64,000 nt of DNA, from positions 124,001 to 188,000 of the forward strand of contig NZ_CABVMM010000005.1 of the NCBI RefSeq assembly GCF_902499555.1, read 5' to 3'. Under the pieces are notes generated by a model. The model saw only the letters and a program-made list of their open reading frames with translations. It was not told the origin of the DNA and made no database searches. This DNA is from Mesonia oceanica (GTDB lineage Bacteria; Bacteroidota; Bacteroidia; Flavobacteriales; Flavobacteriaceae). A program made the position numbers and the translations under genes. This document shows positions 9,539 through 18,609 of this stretch, one piece after another; the stretch's first letter is position 1; the number at the start of each line of letters is the position of its first letter.

Positions 9539-10639
9539 TTAATTAATTGATGCGCTGTTTTCAAAAAGTAAAAGTGCGTTGTGGGTGATAATTTTATCCC
9601 CTTCTTGTAAGCCTTTTTCGATGAAAAAAGAATTTTCATCTTTAGAGAGGATTTTTACTTCGCTTACTTTGGCATCGCAATTATTTGCTAACTTCACCAC
9701 ATAGTACTTATTATTGCTAAAGACCACCGATTTTGCAGGAATATGCGGTGCTTTTTCTTGAGTATTATTTTTAACAATCGCTTCTACGTGTAAGCCCGGT
9801 TTTAAGAACAGCTCTTTATTTTCGAGTACAATTCTTCCTTTAAGCACATTTTCTAGAGGTTCTAACACATTAGAAATTCGGTCGATTTTGCCTTTAAATG
9901 TTTTGTTGGGATAGCTATTGGTTTTAATATTTACAGGCATTCCTTCTTTAACAGCATCGATATCAGTAGCATAAATATTTACATTGATCCATACCTCATC
10001 TAAATCGGAGATGGTAAATAACGGATCGCCTTCTGCGCCAATCTGCATTCCTGCAGCAATTTTATTATCCACTACAAATCCGCTTCTTGGGGCTTTAATC
10101 TGAAATACACCTTTTTCAGGGCTGGCACTGTAAAGCTTAAGGTTGGTTTGTAGCTTTTCTAAATCTGATTCCAGGTTTTGTTTTTCACTTTTTGCAGCGA
10201 TCAATTCTTTTTCTGAAGCAATACCATCATTGTAAAAGCTTTGGGTAGATTGTAACTGACGCTTAGCCACTTCAAGATTCGCTTTAATTTGTTTAAGCTC
10301 AGTTTCAATCCCATTAAGTTCTGTACTTTTTATTTCAGCTAATACCTGATTTTTTTCAACTTTATCCCCTAAGGTGAAGTACGTATTGGTTATAATACCA
10401 CCAACTAAACTTACGTAGTTGACCACTGCATTGGAATTGTAAGCAACAACGCCATTTAAACGTAAACTTTTTATCACATTATCATTAGTGATCTCCATTG
10501 GTTTAAGTTCGGCTACTTCATTTTCTGTAAAGCATTCTTGTTTTTTTACTTTTGCCTTTTGCTCTTCCTTACAACTAAAAAGTATTGCAGATCCCATCAT
10601 AACTAATAATGGGAGTTTTATGTTTTTTAAGTAGTTCAT
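9539..10639 (-). CDS. RND efflux periplasmic adaptor (HlyD/CusB family), lipoprotein
   Basis: A 366-residue membrane-fusion protein linking the pump to the outer-membrane channel. The N-terminus has a lipoprotein signal with lipobox LFSC (Cys23). Then come a beta-barrel/lipoyl half (VSLVGGIITNTYFTLGDKVE, about 75-95), a coiled-coil hairpin (about 110-165, rich in Leu, Lys and Glu), the second lipoyl half (IKAPRSGFVVDNKI, about 180) and the beta-barrel domain. No His-rich metal-binding tail is visible. The start ATG overlaps the stop of the TolC-like gene by one base, so the two are translationally coupled. Confidence 0.92.
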   Translation of the reverse strand: MNYLKNIKLPLLVMMGSAILFSCKEEQKAKVKKQECFTENEVAELKPMEITNDNVIKSLRLNGVVAYNSNAVVNYVSLVGGIITNTYFTLGDKVEKNQVLAEIKSTELNGIETELKQIKANLEVAKRQLQSTQSFYNDGIASEKELIAAKSEKQNLESDLEKLQTNLKLYSASPEKGVFQIKAPRSGFVVDNKIAAGMQIGAEGDPLFTISDLDEVWINVNIYATDIDAVKEGMPVNIKTNSYPNKTFKGKIDRISNVLEPLENVLKGRIVLENKELFLKPGLHVEAIVKNNTQEKAPHIPAKSVVFSNNKYYVVKLANNCDAKVSEVKILSKDENSFFIEKGLQEGDKIITHNALLLFENSASIN

Positions 10640-11958
10640 TAGTTCGGGATGTTTATTTCTAGTCCTGTGTTGTGTTTTAATTCTTCTAAATCATTTAAAT
10701 ATTCTTGCTGATTTTCTAGAATGGTGCGTTTCGTATCGATATACGATTCTAGAAAATCCATATAGGTAATAATGTTGATCGATTGTAATTTGAAATATTC
10801 AGTATAAGCTTCCATTGTTTTATCTAAGCCCTCTAGGTATTCAGTATCGATATCATCAAAAAAGTGTGCAGCCTCTAGAAAGTTTTTATAGTTTTTACGA
10901 ACCTGCTCACGAACTTCTAACAGCTTATTCTCATTTAAATAATTTTGCTGTTGCACAGCAAATTCAGCTTTTTTGATGTTTCCTTTGTTCCGATCAAAAA
11001 AGGGGAGATCTATAGAAAAACCAAAGCCAATAAAATCCTGTAAAATATTACCGCCGCGGTCATAACCAACAGACAAGGAAATATCCGGCGTCGCCATCGC
11101 TTTTTCATAATTTAATTTTTTTTGAGATCGTTGAATTTCTAATTGACTTATCGCAACATCAGGTCGATGTTTTAGTGCTTCTTCTTGTAAATAATTGAGC
11201 GTATAATTAAATGGGAGTTGGTATTCGTTATCCAGATTAAATGTGGTTTCGAAAGAAAGTGTGGTTTGATCCGGTAAATTCAGCATTACTACCAGTTCTT
11301 CATTCAGTTCGTTTAGTGCTTTTCTTTCCTCAATTAATTCATCTTTAATACTTAATAAGGAAGCTTGTAATCGAATAAGTTCTGCTTTGTTTACGTTGCC
11401 CTGATCGTATTGTTTTTGGTAAGCTTTTACAATATTTTCCAAAGAAACTAATTGGCGGTCAAGCATTTTTGCATAGCTCTCGTGAAATTGAAAAGCATAA
11501 ATAGTTTTTCTGAATTCAGTTTTTAAGCTTAAAAGAAAGTCTTCTAGGTAAGATTGAGCCATTTCTGTGGAAACTTTTGCAAGTTCCACCCGTTTTTTAC
11601 GTTTTCCAGCGGTTTCGATGACCTGTTCTATTTGTGCTGAAATCTGGCGGTATCGGCCAAAACTATCGCTCCCAAAAAGACTGGGTTGCTCTTCACCCGT
11701 TTTTTTCTGGTAATCTGCCGTCCAAAGGTTTACTTCGTTAACTTCCAGCGTAGGGTTAGGCCAAACTTTTGCCTGAATAACTTCAGCATCTGCCATATCT
11801 ATGGATAATCGTTCGGCAAGAAGAGATATATTATTCTCTAAAAGCAGACGTTCAGCTTGCTTTAAATTTAATTGTAAAGTATCCTGCGTTTGTGACTGAG
11901 CTTTACTCAGCCCCCAACAAATAATAAAAAGTAACAGGTAAATTTTTCTCTTTTGCAT
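10639..11958 (-). CDS. TolC-family outer-membrane efflux protein
   Basis: A 439-residue outer-membrane channel of the metal efflux system. A signal peptide is seen at 1-22 (MQKRKIYLLLFIICWGLSKA). The body is mostly long amphipathic helices in two homologous halves, as in TolC/CzcC. Typical strand segments are TPDISLSVGYDRGG and FSIDLPFFDRNKGN (about 275-305). It is the first gene of the efflux operon. The 90-base gap from the histidine kinase gene holds three direct ATTAAA-like repeats that could be the response-regulator binding site. Confidence 0.92.
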   Translation of the reverse strand: MQKRKIYLLLFIICWGLSKAQSQTQDTLQLNLKQAERLLLENNISLLAERLSIDMADAEVIQAKVWPNPTLEVNEVNLWTADYQKKTGEEQPSLFGSDSFGRYRQISAQIEQVIETAGKRKKRVELAKVSTEMAQSYLEDFLLSLKTEFRKTIYAFQFHESYAKMLDRQLVSLENIVKAYQKQYDQGNVNKAELIRLQASLLSIKDELIEERKALNELNEELVVMLNLPDQTTLSFETTFNLDNEYQLPFNYTLNYLQEEALKHRPDVAISQLEIQRSQKKLNYEKAMATPDISLSVGYDRGGNILQDFIGFGFSIDLPFFDRNKGNIKKAEFAVQQQNYLNENKLLEVREQVRKNYKNFLEAAHFFDDIDTEYLEGLDKTMEAYTEYFKLQSINIITYMDFLESYIDTKRTILENQQEYLNDLEELKHNTGLEINIPN

Positions 11959-12016
11959 TTCCTTATTTTGATATTACAAAAGAAGAGAATGAAGCTTAGA
12001 GCCAAATTTGTTCTAT

Positions 12017-12044
12017 ATTAAAAGCAGATTAAAGAAGATTAGAA
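12017..12044 (-). promoter_or_regulatory. Candidate response-regulator operator (three direct repeats)
   Basis: The plus strand reads ATTAAAAGCAG, ATTAAAGAAG, ATTAGAA, with the ATTA cores starting at 12017, 12028 and 12038 (spacing 11 and 10 bp). OmpR/PhoB-family regulators bind direct repeats at one-helical-turn spacing. The repeats sit just upstream of the tolC-like gene and downstream of the kinase. A near-consensus -7 box (CAAATTTG on the minus strand) lies between the repeats and the gene. This is inference from spacing and position. Confidence 0.45.
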
Positions 12045-12048
12045 TTTT

Positions 12049-13413
12049 TTAATGTTGAGGAATTACAGGGAAAATTAATTGGATCTGTGTATAGTTTTTT
12101 AACTCACTGGTGATGGAAAACTGAATTTGGTGCAATTGGAAAATCTTAAGCGCAATACTCATCCCGAGTCCGTTTCCCTGGATACTAGTTGTGTTTTGAC
12201 CTCTGTAGAACGGCTGATTGATATGTTTTAAATCTTGTTGAGAAACACCAATCCCATGATCAAGGACTTCTAACAGCAGTTGATTTTTTTGTTTGTAAAG
12301 ATGTATCTCTACCGGTTTCATCTTAGAGAATTTAGCCGCATTTTCAATAATATTGAATAATGCCATATAAAGTAAAGTCTCATTTCCTTTAAACTCCAGT
12401 AAATGAAAATCTTCCGGAGAAATATCTAGTTGAATATTAAACTTTTCTGCAGAATATAATGGCGTTAATTTTTCAATAATTTCCCAGATAAGTTCATCGA
12501 CTCTAATATTTTCTTTAAGCTGAATACTTTTATTAAGATTAGAAAGGGTAAGTAAGTTTTCTAAAATATTTTTAAGTTGTTGGGCGTCCTGCAATACCTG
12601 TTCTGAAGTTTCACGGTAATTTTCGTTGCTCCGGTTTCGTTGCAGGCTTACTTCTAACTGATTAATGATACTGGCAAGTGGCGTTTTTAGTTCGTGAGAA
12701 GAAAAATCTACAAAATTCTTTTGCTGTTCGTAACTAGCTTCTATCTCCTTTAAAAGATTATTGAATGCCTGAAAAAGTTCTTCTAACTCGTCCTTAGAGC
12801 TTGTGTATGAAAGTTGTAGCGGACTTTTATTTAAATTCAAATTATTTACCTGCTGAATAATATTTCTTACCGGCTTATAGGCCAATTTCGAGAGGTGAGA
12901 AGTTAGAAAAATAAGAATGATCATCGCTACACAAAAGCTAATTGCCAGAATGCCGATTAATCTTTTTTTCTGACTTTGGATCATTGGGTTTTTAGCTTTT
13001 ACCAAGACTACAAAATCACCCTGATTGTCTTTGTAAAATAGCCCGTGGTAGTAGGTGTCATTTTTTCTGAAATTTAATTCTCCTTCTTTTTTTATTTTTT
13101 CTAAGCTCTCACTCCAGTCATCATTAATTTGTTTGGTGTTAAAAACAATATTTTTTTGAGCATCAAAAATACTAACTTCCTCATTTGGACTTACATTATA
13201 AAAAGCATTTTGAATAGGTTGAAAACCTTTTTGGCTCAGCTCATCCCGTTCTAAATAAAACATTGCTGAAATCTTTGCGGTTCTTGAAAGTTCTTGAAAA
13301 TAAATGTTTTTAGAACTTTGGTAAAATGCAAAATAAATGATGATCGAACTCATCAAAAAAACAAGTCCAAATAATACACTTGAAATTAGCGTTATTTTCT
13401 GTCTAATTTTCAT
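12049..13413 (-). CDS. Sensor histidine kinase (CusS-like)
   Basis: A 454-residue membrane kinase. TM1 is at about 9-31, a roughly 120-residue periplasmic sensor domain follows, and TM2 is at about 152-172. Next come a HAMP-like region (180-230), the dimerisation domain with phospho-acceptor His240 in FSSHELKTPL, and the ATPase domain with an N box (NIIENAAKFS), G1 (DHGIGV) and G2 (GNGLGMSIA). It overlaps the response regulator gene by four bases (ATGA) and precedes the efflux genes, so it probably senses periplasmic metal. The sensor domain itself shows no obvious metal-binding cluster. Confidence 0.92.
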   Translation of the reverse strand: MKIRQKITLISSVLFGLVFLMSSIIIYFAFYQSSKNIYFQELSRTAKISAMFYLERDELSQKGFQPIQNAFYNVSPNEEVSIFDAQKNIVFNTKQINDDWSESLEKIKKEGELNFRKNDTYYHGLFYKDNQGDFVVLVKAKNPMIQSQKKRLIGILAISFCVAMIILIFLTSHLSKLAYKPVRNIIQQVNNLNLNKSPLQLSYTSSKDELEELFQAFNNLLKEIEASYEQQKNFVDFSSHELKTPLASIINQLEVSLQRNRSNENYRETSEQVLQDAQQLKNILENLLTLSNLNKSIQLKENIRVDELIWEIIEKLTPLYSAEKFNIQLDISPEDFHLLEFKGNETLLYMALFNIIENAAKFSKMKPVEIHLYKQKNQLLLEVLDHGIGVSQQDLKHINQPFYRGQNTTSIQGNGLGMSIALKIFQLHQIQFSITSELKNYTQIQLIFPVIPQH

Positions 13414-14093
13414 TGTTCATCAGAAATCATATAACCTCTTCCTTTAATGGTATGAATAAGTTTAGTTTCTGTTTTGCTGTCAATTTTATTTCTCAGGTAA
13501 GAAATGTATACATCAATTACATTGGTGTAAGTATCTTGCTGTGTTTTCCAAACCTTTTGTAGAATTGTTTGGCGGGTAACTACTTCGTTTTTATGTTCTA
13601 AAAGGATTTTTAATAGTAAAAATTCTTTTTGGGAAAGTTTGATGGTTTTGCCATTTCTTTCTACTTTGTGTGCTTTAAAATTTAGTTTCAGATTATCGCA
13701 AAACAGGTCTTCTTCAATTTTTGGTTGGTAGTTAGTTGTTCTTCTATTGAGTGCTTTTATTCTAGAAATAAGTTCTTTAAAATGAAAAGGTTTTACTAAA
13801 TAATCATCAGCCCCTTTATCCAAAGCTTTAATTTTATCTTCGGGTTCTCCCAATGCACTTAAAATAATAATAGGGGTAATTATTTTTTTAAAACGAATAA
13901 GTTCACAAAGCTCAATACCGGTAAGTCCAGGTAGCATAATATCGAAAATAAATAAATCCCAATTTTGATTGAAAATAAGGTCTCTGGCAGCAAAACCATC
14001 TTCTTCTGTTTGTACCAAAAATCCTTCTTCATTTAAGCCTGTGCTTAAAGATTCCCTTATGCGCTTATTATCTTCAACTAGTAAAATTTTCAA
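13410..14093 (-). CDS. OmpR-family response regulator (CusR-like)
   Basis: A 227-residue transcription regulator. The receiver domain (1-115) has the acidic pocket LLVEDN, phospho-acceptor Asp51 in FDIMLPG and the conserved Lys101 in LVKPFHF. The C-terminal winged helix (about 130-225) has the usual SQKEFLLLKILLEH and NVIDVYISYLRNKID segments. It is the partner of the kinase it overlaps, and probably activates the efflux operon downstream. It starts 16 bases after miaE and may be partly transcribed from the dnaX-miaE promoter. Confidence 0.94.
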   Translation of the reverse strand: MKILLVEDNKRIRESLSTGLNEEGFLVQTEEDGFAARDLIFNQNWDLFIFDIMLPGLTGIELCELIRFKKIITPIIILSALGEPEDKIKALDKGADDYLVKPFHFKELISRIKALNRRTTNYQPKIEEDLFCDNLKLNFKAHKVERNGKTIKLSQKEFLLLKILLEHKNEVVTRQTILQKVWKTQQDTYTNVIDVYISYLRNKIDSKTETKLIHTIKGRGYMISDEQ

Positions 14094-14109
14094 TATGAAA
14101 AACTATATA

Positions 14110-14691
14110 TTATCCGTGAATGCTTTCACCTTCACTAAAGCTAGAAATAATTTTTGCTTCATAATCTAAAAGCGACTGCCATTTTTCTTCTACTATTTCA
14201 CGTTCGCCATATTTTCTGGCAAAATTAAGAAACATGGTATAGTGGTTGGCTTCACTAATCATGAGTTTTTTGTAGAAAAGTTTAAGTTCTTTGTCTTCCA
14301 ATTGTTCAGCTAAAAGCTTAAAACGTTCACAACTTCTTGCTTCAATTAATCCTGCGTAAAGTAAACGATGAATCATTTGGTCTAAACGGCTTCCTCCTTT
14401 TGGGAAAAATTTCATTAATTCTTGTACGTAAGGATCGGGCTTATACCAACCTAATTGATAACCTCTTTCGAGAATTTTATCGTGAACCATTTTAAAATGG
14501 CTCATTTCTTCTTCGGTTAAGGCAATCATTTCTTTGACTAACTCTGGATATTCGGGGTAATTGATAATTAATGAAATAGCTGTTGAAGCTGCTTTTTGTT
14601 CGCACCAAGCGTGATCGATTAGAATATCATCTATATTTTTTTCGGCAATATTTGCCCAACGAGGATCTGTAGGAAGTTTTAAACCAAGCAT
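14110..14691 (-). CDS. miaE: tRNA-(ms2io6A37) hydroxylase, MiaE-type
   Basis: A 193-residue all-helical di-iron protein of the ferritin-like fold. Iron-ligand pairs are visible: LTEEEMSHFKMVHD (about 78-91) and MISEANHYTMFL (about 148-160), with an early Glu in WCEQKAAS (about 30-37). MiaE hydroxylates the isopentenyl side chain of the modified adenosine next to the tRNA anticodon. It lies two bases after the dnaX stop, so it is in the dnaX operon. Confidence 0.88.
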   Translation of the reverse strand: MLGLKLPTDPRWANIAEKNIDDILIDHAWCEQKAASTAISLIINYPEYPELVKEMIALTEEEMSHFKMVHDKILERGYQLGWYKPDPYVQELMKFFPKGGSRLDQMIHRLLYAGLIEARSCERFKLLAEQLEDKELKLFYKKLMISEANHYTMFLNFARKYGEREIVEEKWQSLLDYEAKIISSFSEGESIHG

Positions 14692-14693
14692 AA

Positions 14694-16433
14694 TTATTGT
14701 ATATCTAAATCGAAAGTGGTTCTTAATTTATCGATAAGGGGGTTTTTCTCTTTCAGCTTTTCAAATTTTTCACGAGTGGTAAACGCATATTTTTTTTGCA
14801 CCTGTTCATTAACATCTATTTCAAGTTGAATGGAGGTGTTTTTTATTTTTCTTTTTATAAACTTTAAAAGTTCACCCTGTGATTTTTGCAACTCGATTCG
14901 CATAGTATCATTGGGAAGTTCTATGTGAATTACATTTCCAACCAAAGTAGGCTTATCGGTATCTACAATGGAAGCTAAAATTTTCTTTCCCTTTTTGGTG
15001 AGTTTTTTTACATAATCTTTCCAAGCTTCTTGAACTTGCTCTTCAGTAAAATCTTCACTGAGTTCTTCTTCAGGAATGGCAAGTCTTTCTTTTATCTCTT
15101 TTTCGTGCTTTTTCTTTTGCTGAATGCTTTTTAAAGAAAGCCCCGAAGCTTTTTTGCGTTTATTTAAATCTACCTGAGGTTTGGTTTCCGTAATTACTTC
15201 TTTTTCTTCAGAAGTAGGTAATTCAACTGCTACAGGTGTTTCCTTTTTAGGTTCAGGATGCTCGTTACTTTCAATAACTTCTTTAGCTTCTTCTGAAACT
15301 TTTTTAGAAGGAATTTTTTCCGTAGAAATAAAATTTTCCGCAGGAATTATGAATCGCTTAGCGTTTTTTTTTTCTCCATCAAAAGTGATGGAGGCAAGTT
15401 GCATTAAGCATAATTCAACTAATAGACGTGGATTTCGACTAGTTCGATATTTTAAATCGCATTCGTTGGCCAACTCAATGGCTTTTAGCAGAAAATCTTG
15501 TGGTGATTCTTGCGATTGCTTAAAATAGAGTGTTTTTACCTGTTCACCAACTTCTAGTAATTCGATAGTAGATTGATTTTTACAAACCAATAAATCCCTA
15601 AAATGAGAAGCTAAACCGGCTATGTAATGATGTCCATCAAAGCCTTTGGCTAAAATTTCATTGAATTGCAACAAAAGATTAGGGATATCATTTTGAAGAA
15701 TAAAATCTGTAGATTTAAAATAGGTTTCGTAATCTAAGACGTTTAGGTTTTCGGTTACTGCTTCCCTAGTCAAGTTGTTTCCGCTAAAACTTACCACTCG
15801 ATCGTAAATGGAAAGTGCATCACGCATTGCTCCATCTGCTTTTTGCGCAATGATATGTAGCGCATCGTCTTCTGCCTCTACGCCTTCATTTTTAGCAATT
15901 TTAGCTAAGTATTCTTTAGCATCGGTTACCGTAATTCTTTTAAAATCAAAAATCTGGCAACGTGATAAAATAGTAGGGATAATTTTATGCTTCTCGGTAG
16001 TTGCTAAAATAAAAATAGCGTGTTTGGGTGGCTCTTCCAAGGTTTTTAAAAACGCATTAAAAGCCGAAGAAGAAAGCATATGAACCTCGTCTATAATATA
16101 GACTTTATATTTACCCACTTGTGGAGGAATCCTTACCTGATCGATAAGATTCCTAATATCATCTACAGAGTTATTGGAAGCCGCATCTAATTCAAAGATA
16201 TTAAAAGCGTAATCTTCGTCTTTATTTTCTGTAGCTTGTTGATTTATTTTCTTGGCGAGAATTCTGGCACAGGTTGTTTTTCCAACACCACGAGGGCCGG
16301 TAAATAATAGAGCTTGTGCTAAATGATTATTTTGAATAGCATTTAGCAAAGTATTGGTAATCGCTTTTTGTCCGACTACATCTTCAAAAGTTTCGGGCCT
16401 GTATTTTCTGGCTGAGACAACAAAATGTTCCAT
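14694..16433 (-). CDS. dnaX: DNA polymerase III subunit gamma/tau
   Basis: A 579-residue clamp-loader ATPase. Walker A GPRGVGKTT is at 46-54, Walker B IIDEVHMLSSSAFNAFLK at about 113-130 and a sensor motif at TTEKHKIIPTILSRCQIFDF. The Cys-rich zinc module found between Walker A and B in E. coli is absent; that segment reads KKINQQATENKDEDYAFN. The C-terminal third (about 370-470) is Lys/Glu-rich linker, then a tau-like domain. No slippery A-run with a following hairpin was picked out for a short gamma form. A TATTTTTG box lies just upstream of the ATG on the minus strand (16439-16446), implying a very short leader. Confidence 0.95.
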   Translation of the reverse strand: MEHFVVSARKYRPETFEDVVGQKAITNTLLNAIQNNHLAQALLFTGPRGVGKTTCARILAKKINQQATENKDEDYAFNIFELDAASNNSVDDIRNLIDQVRIPPQVGKYKVYIIDEVHMLSSSAFNAFLKTLEEPPKHAIFILATTEKHKIIPTILSRCQIFDFKRITVTDAKEYLAKIAKNEGVEAEDDALHIIAQKADGAMRDALSIYDRVVSFSGNNLTREAVTENLNVLDYETYFKSTDFILQNDIPNLLLQFNEILAKGFDGHHYIAGLASHFRDLLVCKNQSTIELLEVGEQVKTLYFKQSQESPQDFLLKAIELANECDLKYRTSRNPRLLVELCLMQLASITFDGEKKNAKRFIIPAENFISTEKIPSKKVSEEAKEVIESNEHPEPKKETPVAVELPTSEEKEVITETKPQVDLNKRKKASGLSLKSIQQKKKHEKEIKERLAIPEEELSEDFTEEQVQEAWKDYVKKLTKKGKKILASIVDTDKPTLVGNVIHIELPNDTMRIELQKSQGELLKFIKRKIKNTSIQLEIDVNEQVQKKYAFTTREKFEKLKEKNPLIDKLRTTFDLDIQ

Positions 16434-16541
16434 TGGTACAAAAATAGAAATAGTGCTTGAATAAGGCTTTTTTCTGTGTTATTTTTTACAAATAATTATT
16501 CACAATTTGTTGAATAAATAGACTAGGTGATTAGATTAAAG

Positions 16542-16549
16542 TATATTTG
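16542..16549 (+). promoter_or_regulatory. -7 box for rnpB
   Basis: TATATTTG matches the Bacteroidota TAnnTTTG -7 consensus and lies seven bases before the predicted 5' end of RNase P RNA. No TTG -33 element was found at the usual spacing. Confidence 0.6.
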
Positions 16550-16555
16550 CGCCAT

Positions 16556-16849
16556 GCAGGCCGCCTTATCGCTAAATTTTAGGATTTAGAGGAAAGTCCG
16601 GACACCAAAGGGAAGCATAGCGGTTAACGGCCGCCGGCCGAAAGGTTAGGACCAGTGCAACAGAAAGAATGTACAGGTAATGCTGTAGTGAAATCAGGTA
16701 AACTCTATGCGGTGCAATACCATGTAAACCGGTGCTTAAGATTGCCCGATCGATGCCGGAGGGTAGGTAGCTAGAGATTTTTGGCAACAAAAATTCCAGA
16801 TAAATGATAAGGGCTCGTTTAGAGTACAAAATCCGGCTTATAGGCCTGC
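16556..16849 (+). ncRNA. rnpB: RNase P RNA component
   Basis: The catalytic RNA that cuts 5' leaders from tRNA precursors. The closing P1 helix pairs GCAGGCC at the 5' end (16556) with GGCCTGC at the 3' end (16843-16849). Universally conserved stretches are GAGGAAAGTCCGGACAC (about 16590), the ACAGAAA core (about 16660), AGGTAAACTC (about 16697), AGATAAATGATAAGGG (about 16798) and ATCCGGCTTATAGG (about 16831). The length, near 294 nt, is somewhat compact for a bacterial A-type RNA. A T run follows the 3' end, where a convergent protein gene stops. Apparent ORFs across this segment are spurious. Confidence 0.95.
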
Positions 16850-17226
16850 TATTTTTTTAGGATTTCCTGTAGCCATTTTTTGGCTTCTTCAATTTCATCA
16901 AAAACTTCAAAAGGTTTTTTAAAGAAGTCTTTTTCAAACAGTGCTGTTTTTCTAGACACCTCGCTATAACAAACAATGGCCATAGCACTTAAACGCTCAT
17001 GAATACTTGAAACAGGATAAGTAACCGGGTTCATATTGTAGCTGTAAATTCGGTTGGCAATATAGCCGAAATTCTTATCTGGAAATTGCTCGTCCATGAT
17101 ATTGATCATATAGTGAAGTTCTTCTATATCAAAAATGATATCTTCTTTGATAGAAGAAATTACATAATTATCGTAAAACTCCATATAGGCAATTTCACTA
17201 TCTATTATTTTAATAGGTGAAGACAT
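16849..17226 (-). CDS. STAS/SpoIIAA-like hypothetical protein
   Basis: A small cytoplasmic alpha/beta protein of 125 residues when started at the ATG at 17226 (MSSPIKIIDSEIAYMEFYDN). A longer reading frame reaches 17283 but would overlap rsmD by 38 bases and adds a poorly fitting N-terminus, so I chose the inner start. The fold pattern (short strands, then a helix, ending in EEAKKWLQEIL) resembles the STAS-like proteins common in Flavobacteriaceae, but no active residue can be named. It follows rsmD on the same strand and ends at the 3' end of rnpB, which runs toward it. Confidence 0.7.
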   Translation of the reverse strand: MSSPIKIIDSEIAYMEFYDNYVISSIKEDIIFDIEELHYMINIMDEQFPDKNFGYIANRIYSYNMNPVTYPVSSIHERLSAMAIVCYSEVSRKTALFEKDFFKKPFEVFDEIEEAKKWLQEILKK

Positions 17227-17245
17227 ATCCGATAAGTTATAAAAT

Positions 17246-17785
17246 TTATTGCACTTTAAAAAAGGAAAAGGTTGAATTTCCATATTTGCGGTGCTCTAAA
17301 AAATAGGGACTGTTGGATAAATTGGTATGTTTAGAATGTTCTATAATTAACATTCCGTCTTCTGTGAGAAGCTCATTTTTAAAGGTTAATTCGATAATTT
17401 TAAAAAACTCTTCTTCTGAAAAATTGTATGGGGGATCTGCAAAAATAATATCGTTTTTAGATTTTACTTTTTCTAAGTATTTAAAAACATCACTTTTTAC
17501 AGTTGTGATTTCAGCATCTAGTTCTTTGGCGGTTTTATTTATAAATTTCACACAGCCAAAATGTTGATCTACCGCTGTGATATTGGTAGTTCCTCTTGAT
17601 AAAAATTCATAGGAAATATTACCAGTGCCAGAAAAAAGATCTAACAGAACAGTATTTTCGAAATCTATTTGAAAATTTAAAATATTAAATAATGCCTCCT
17701 TTGCCATATCTGTAGTAGGCCTTACGGGGAGGTTTTTAGGGGCTATTAATCTTTTTCCTTTATATTTTCCTGAAATTATTCTCAT
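17246..17785 (-). CDS. rsmD: 16S rRNA (guanine966-N2) methyltransferase RsmD
   Basis: A 179-residue Rossmann methyltransferase that modifies G966 of 16S rRNA. The N-terminus MRIISGKYKGKRL is the family hallmark, followed by RPTTDMAKEALFNIL (about 23-37), the SAM-binding LLDLFSGTGNISYE (about 46-59) and the catalytic ADPPYNF (about 116-122), which is the NPPY-type motif for N2 methylation. The ATG overlaps the stop of the upstream gene by four bases, indicating coupling. Confidence 0.95.
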   Translation of the reverse strand: MRIISGKYKGKRLIAPKNLPVRPTTDMAKEALFNILNFQIDFENTVLLDLFSGTGNISYEFLSRGTTNITAVDQHFGCVKFINKTAKELDAEITTVKSDVFKYLEKVKSKNDIIFADPPYNFSEEEFFKIIELTFKNELLTEDGMLIIEHSKHTNLSNSPYFLEHRKYGNSTFSFFKVQ

Positions 17786-18609
17786 AGCAAATTACTAAGT
17801 AGTAAGAAATTTTGTTTAGGGTTAATTTGTTTTTGAGAGAGGTTGGTGAAGTTAGTGGTTAACAAGGAAGTATTTAAAAATTCTATTTCTTTAATATAGG
17901 TATAAAGGTAGTTGTAAGTTGAATCGGTTTCGTTGATTTTTCCTAAAATTTTTAGTCGAACTTTTTCAGTATCTAATTTCAACTGTTCAAAACAAAAAAG
18001 AATATAGTAGATAAAATCCTGTGGTGTAAAATACTCAAAAGAATTGGCCAAGAGTAATTCCTTGTCCTTAAAAATGTAAAGGCTTAGCATATTCTTTTCA
18101 ACATACACATATGCTTCTGTCTGGTTAGCTATTTCTGAAAATTGCTCGATAAATAGAGTAGAAGCGTGCTTGTAATTAAATTCTCCAAAATTATCCAATA
18201 AGTAATTGTTGATATTGGTATAAGGAATAAAAACGTTTTTGGCTTCAATAGCTTCAATATGGTCAAAAGCTATAAAGTCTGTTTTTAATATTTTGATATT
18301 GAATTTTAAATAATCGGTTAAGTTTTCTTCAGAAAAATAGGTATGGGGAACAATGCTATAAAGCGCATTGGAATAAATTACTTTAACAGAAGTTATTTTT
18401 TGCTTAGTCTCTTCTAATAAATGAAACTTAAAAGCTTTTTTTAATTCCTCTAAGATTTTTTCAGGATTTAAAATTTTAGAAAAGCTTTCTGTATGAAAGT
18501 TTTCAATAGAATTCTGCTTTTTGTTTAGGATACAAAAAGAAAGTCCATCTTGAGCAATCAAGATGGACAAAGTATAGTTGTTATTATTTTTTTTATTCGT
18601 CGTTATCAC
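17782..18609 (-). CDS. DUF3822 family protein
   Basis: A 275-residue protein that is regularly found directly upstream of rsmD in Flavobacteriia and is grouped as DUF3822. It looks like an ASKHA-type (actin-like) fold, with alternating strands such as TLSILIAQDGLSFCIL at the start and AYVYVEKNMLSLYIFKDKE (about 166-184). It has no signal peptide. The function is unknown. It overlaps rsmD by four bases, and its start lies inside the 3' end of the upstream gene (17-base overlap), so the three form one operon. Confidence 0.8.
   Translation of the reverse strand: MITTNKKNNNNYTLSILIAQDGLSFCILNKKQNSIENFHTESFSKILNPEKILEELKKAFKFHLLEETKQKITSVKVIYSNALYSIVPHTYFSEENLTDYLKFNIKILKTDFIAFDHIEAIEAKNVFIPYTNINNYLLDNFGEFNYKHASTLFIEQFSEIANQTEAYVYVEKNMLSLYIFKDKELLLANSFEYFTPQDFIYYILFCFEQLKLDTEKVRLKILGKINETDSTYNYLYTYIKEIEFLNTSLLTTNFTNLSQKQINPKQNFLLLSNLL

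Noticed and set aside
16572..16829. 85-codon ORF on the minus strand
   Set aside because: It lies wholly inside the RNase P RNA gene, whose conserved motifs explain the sequence.
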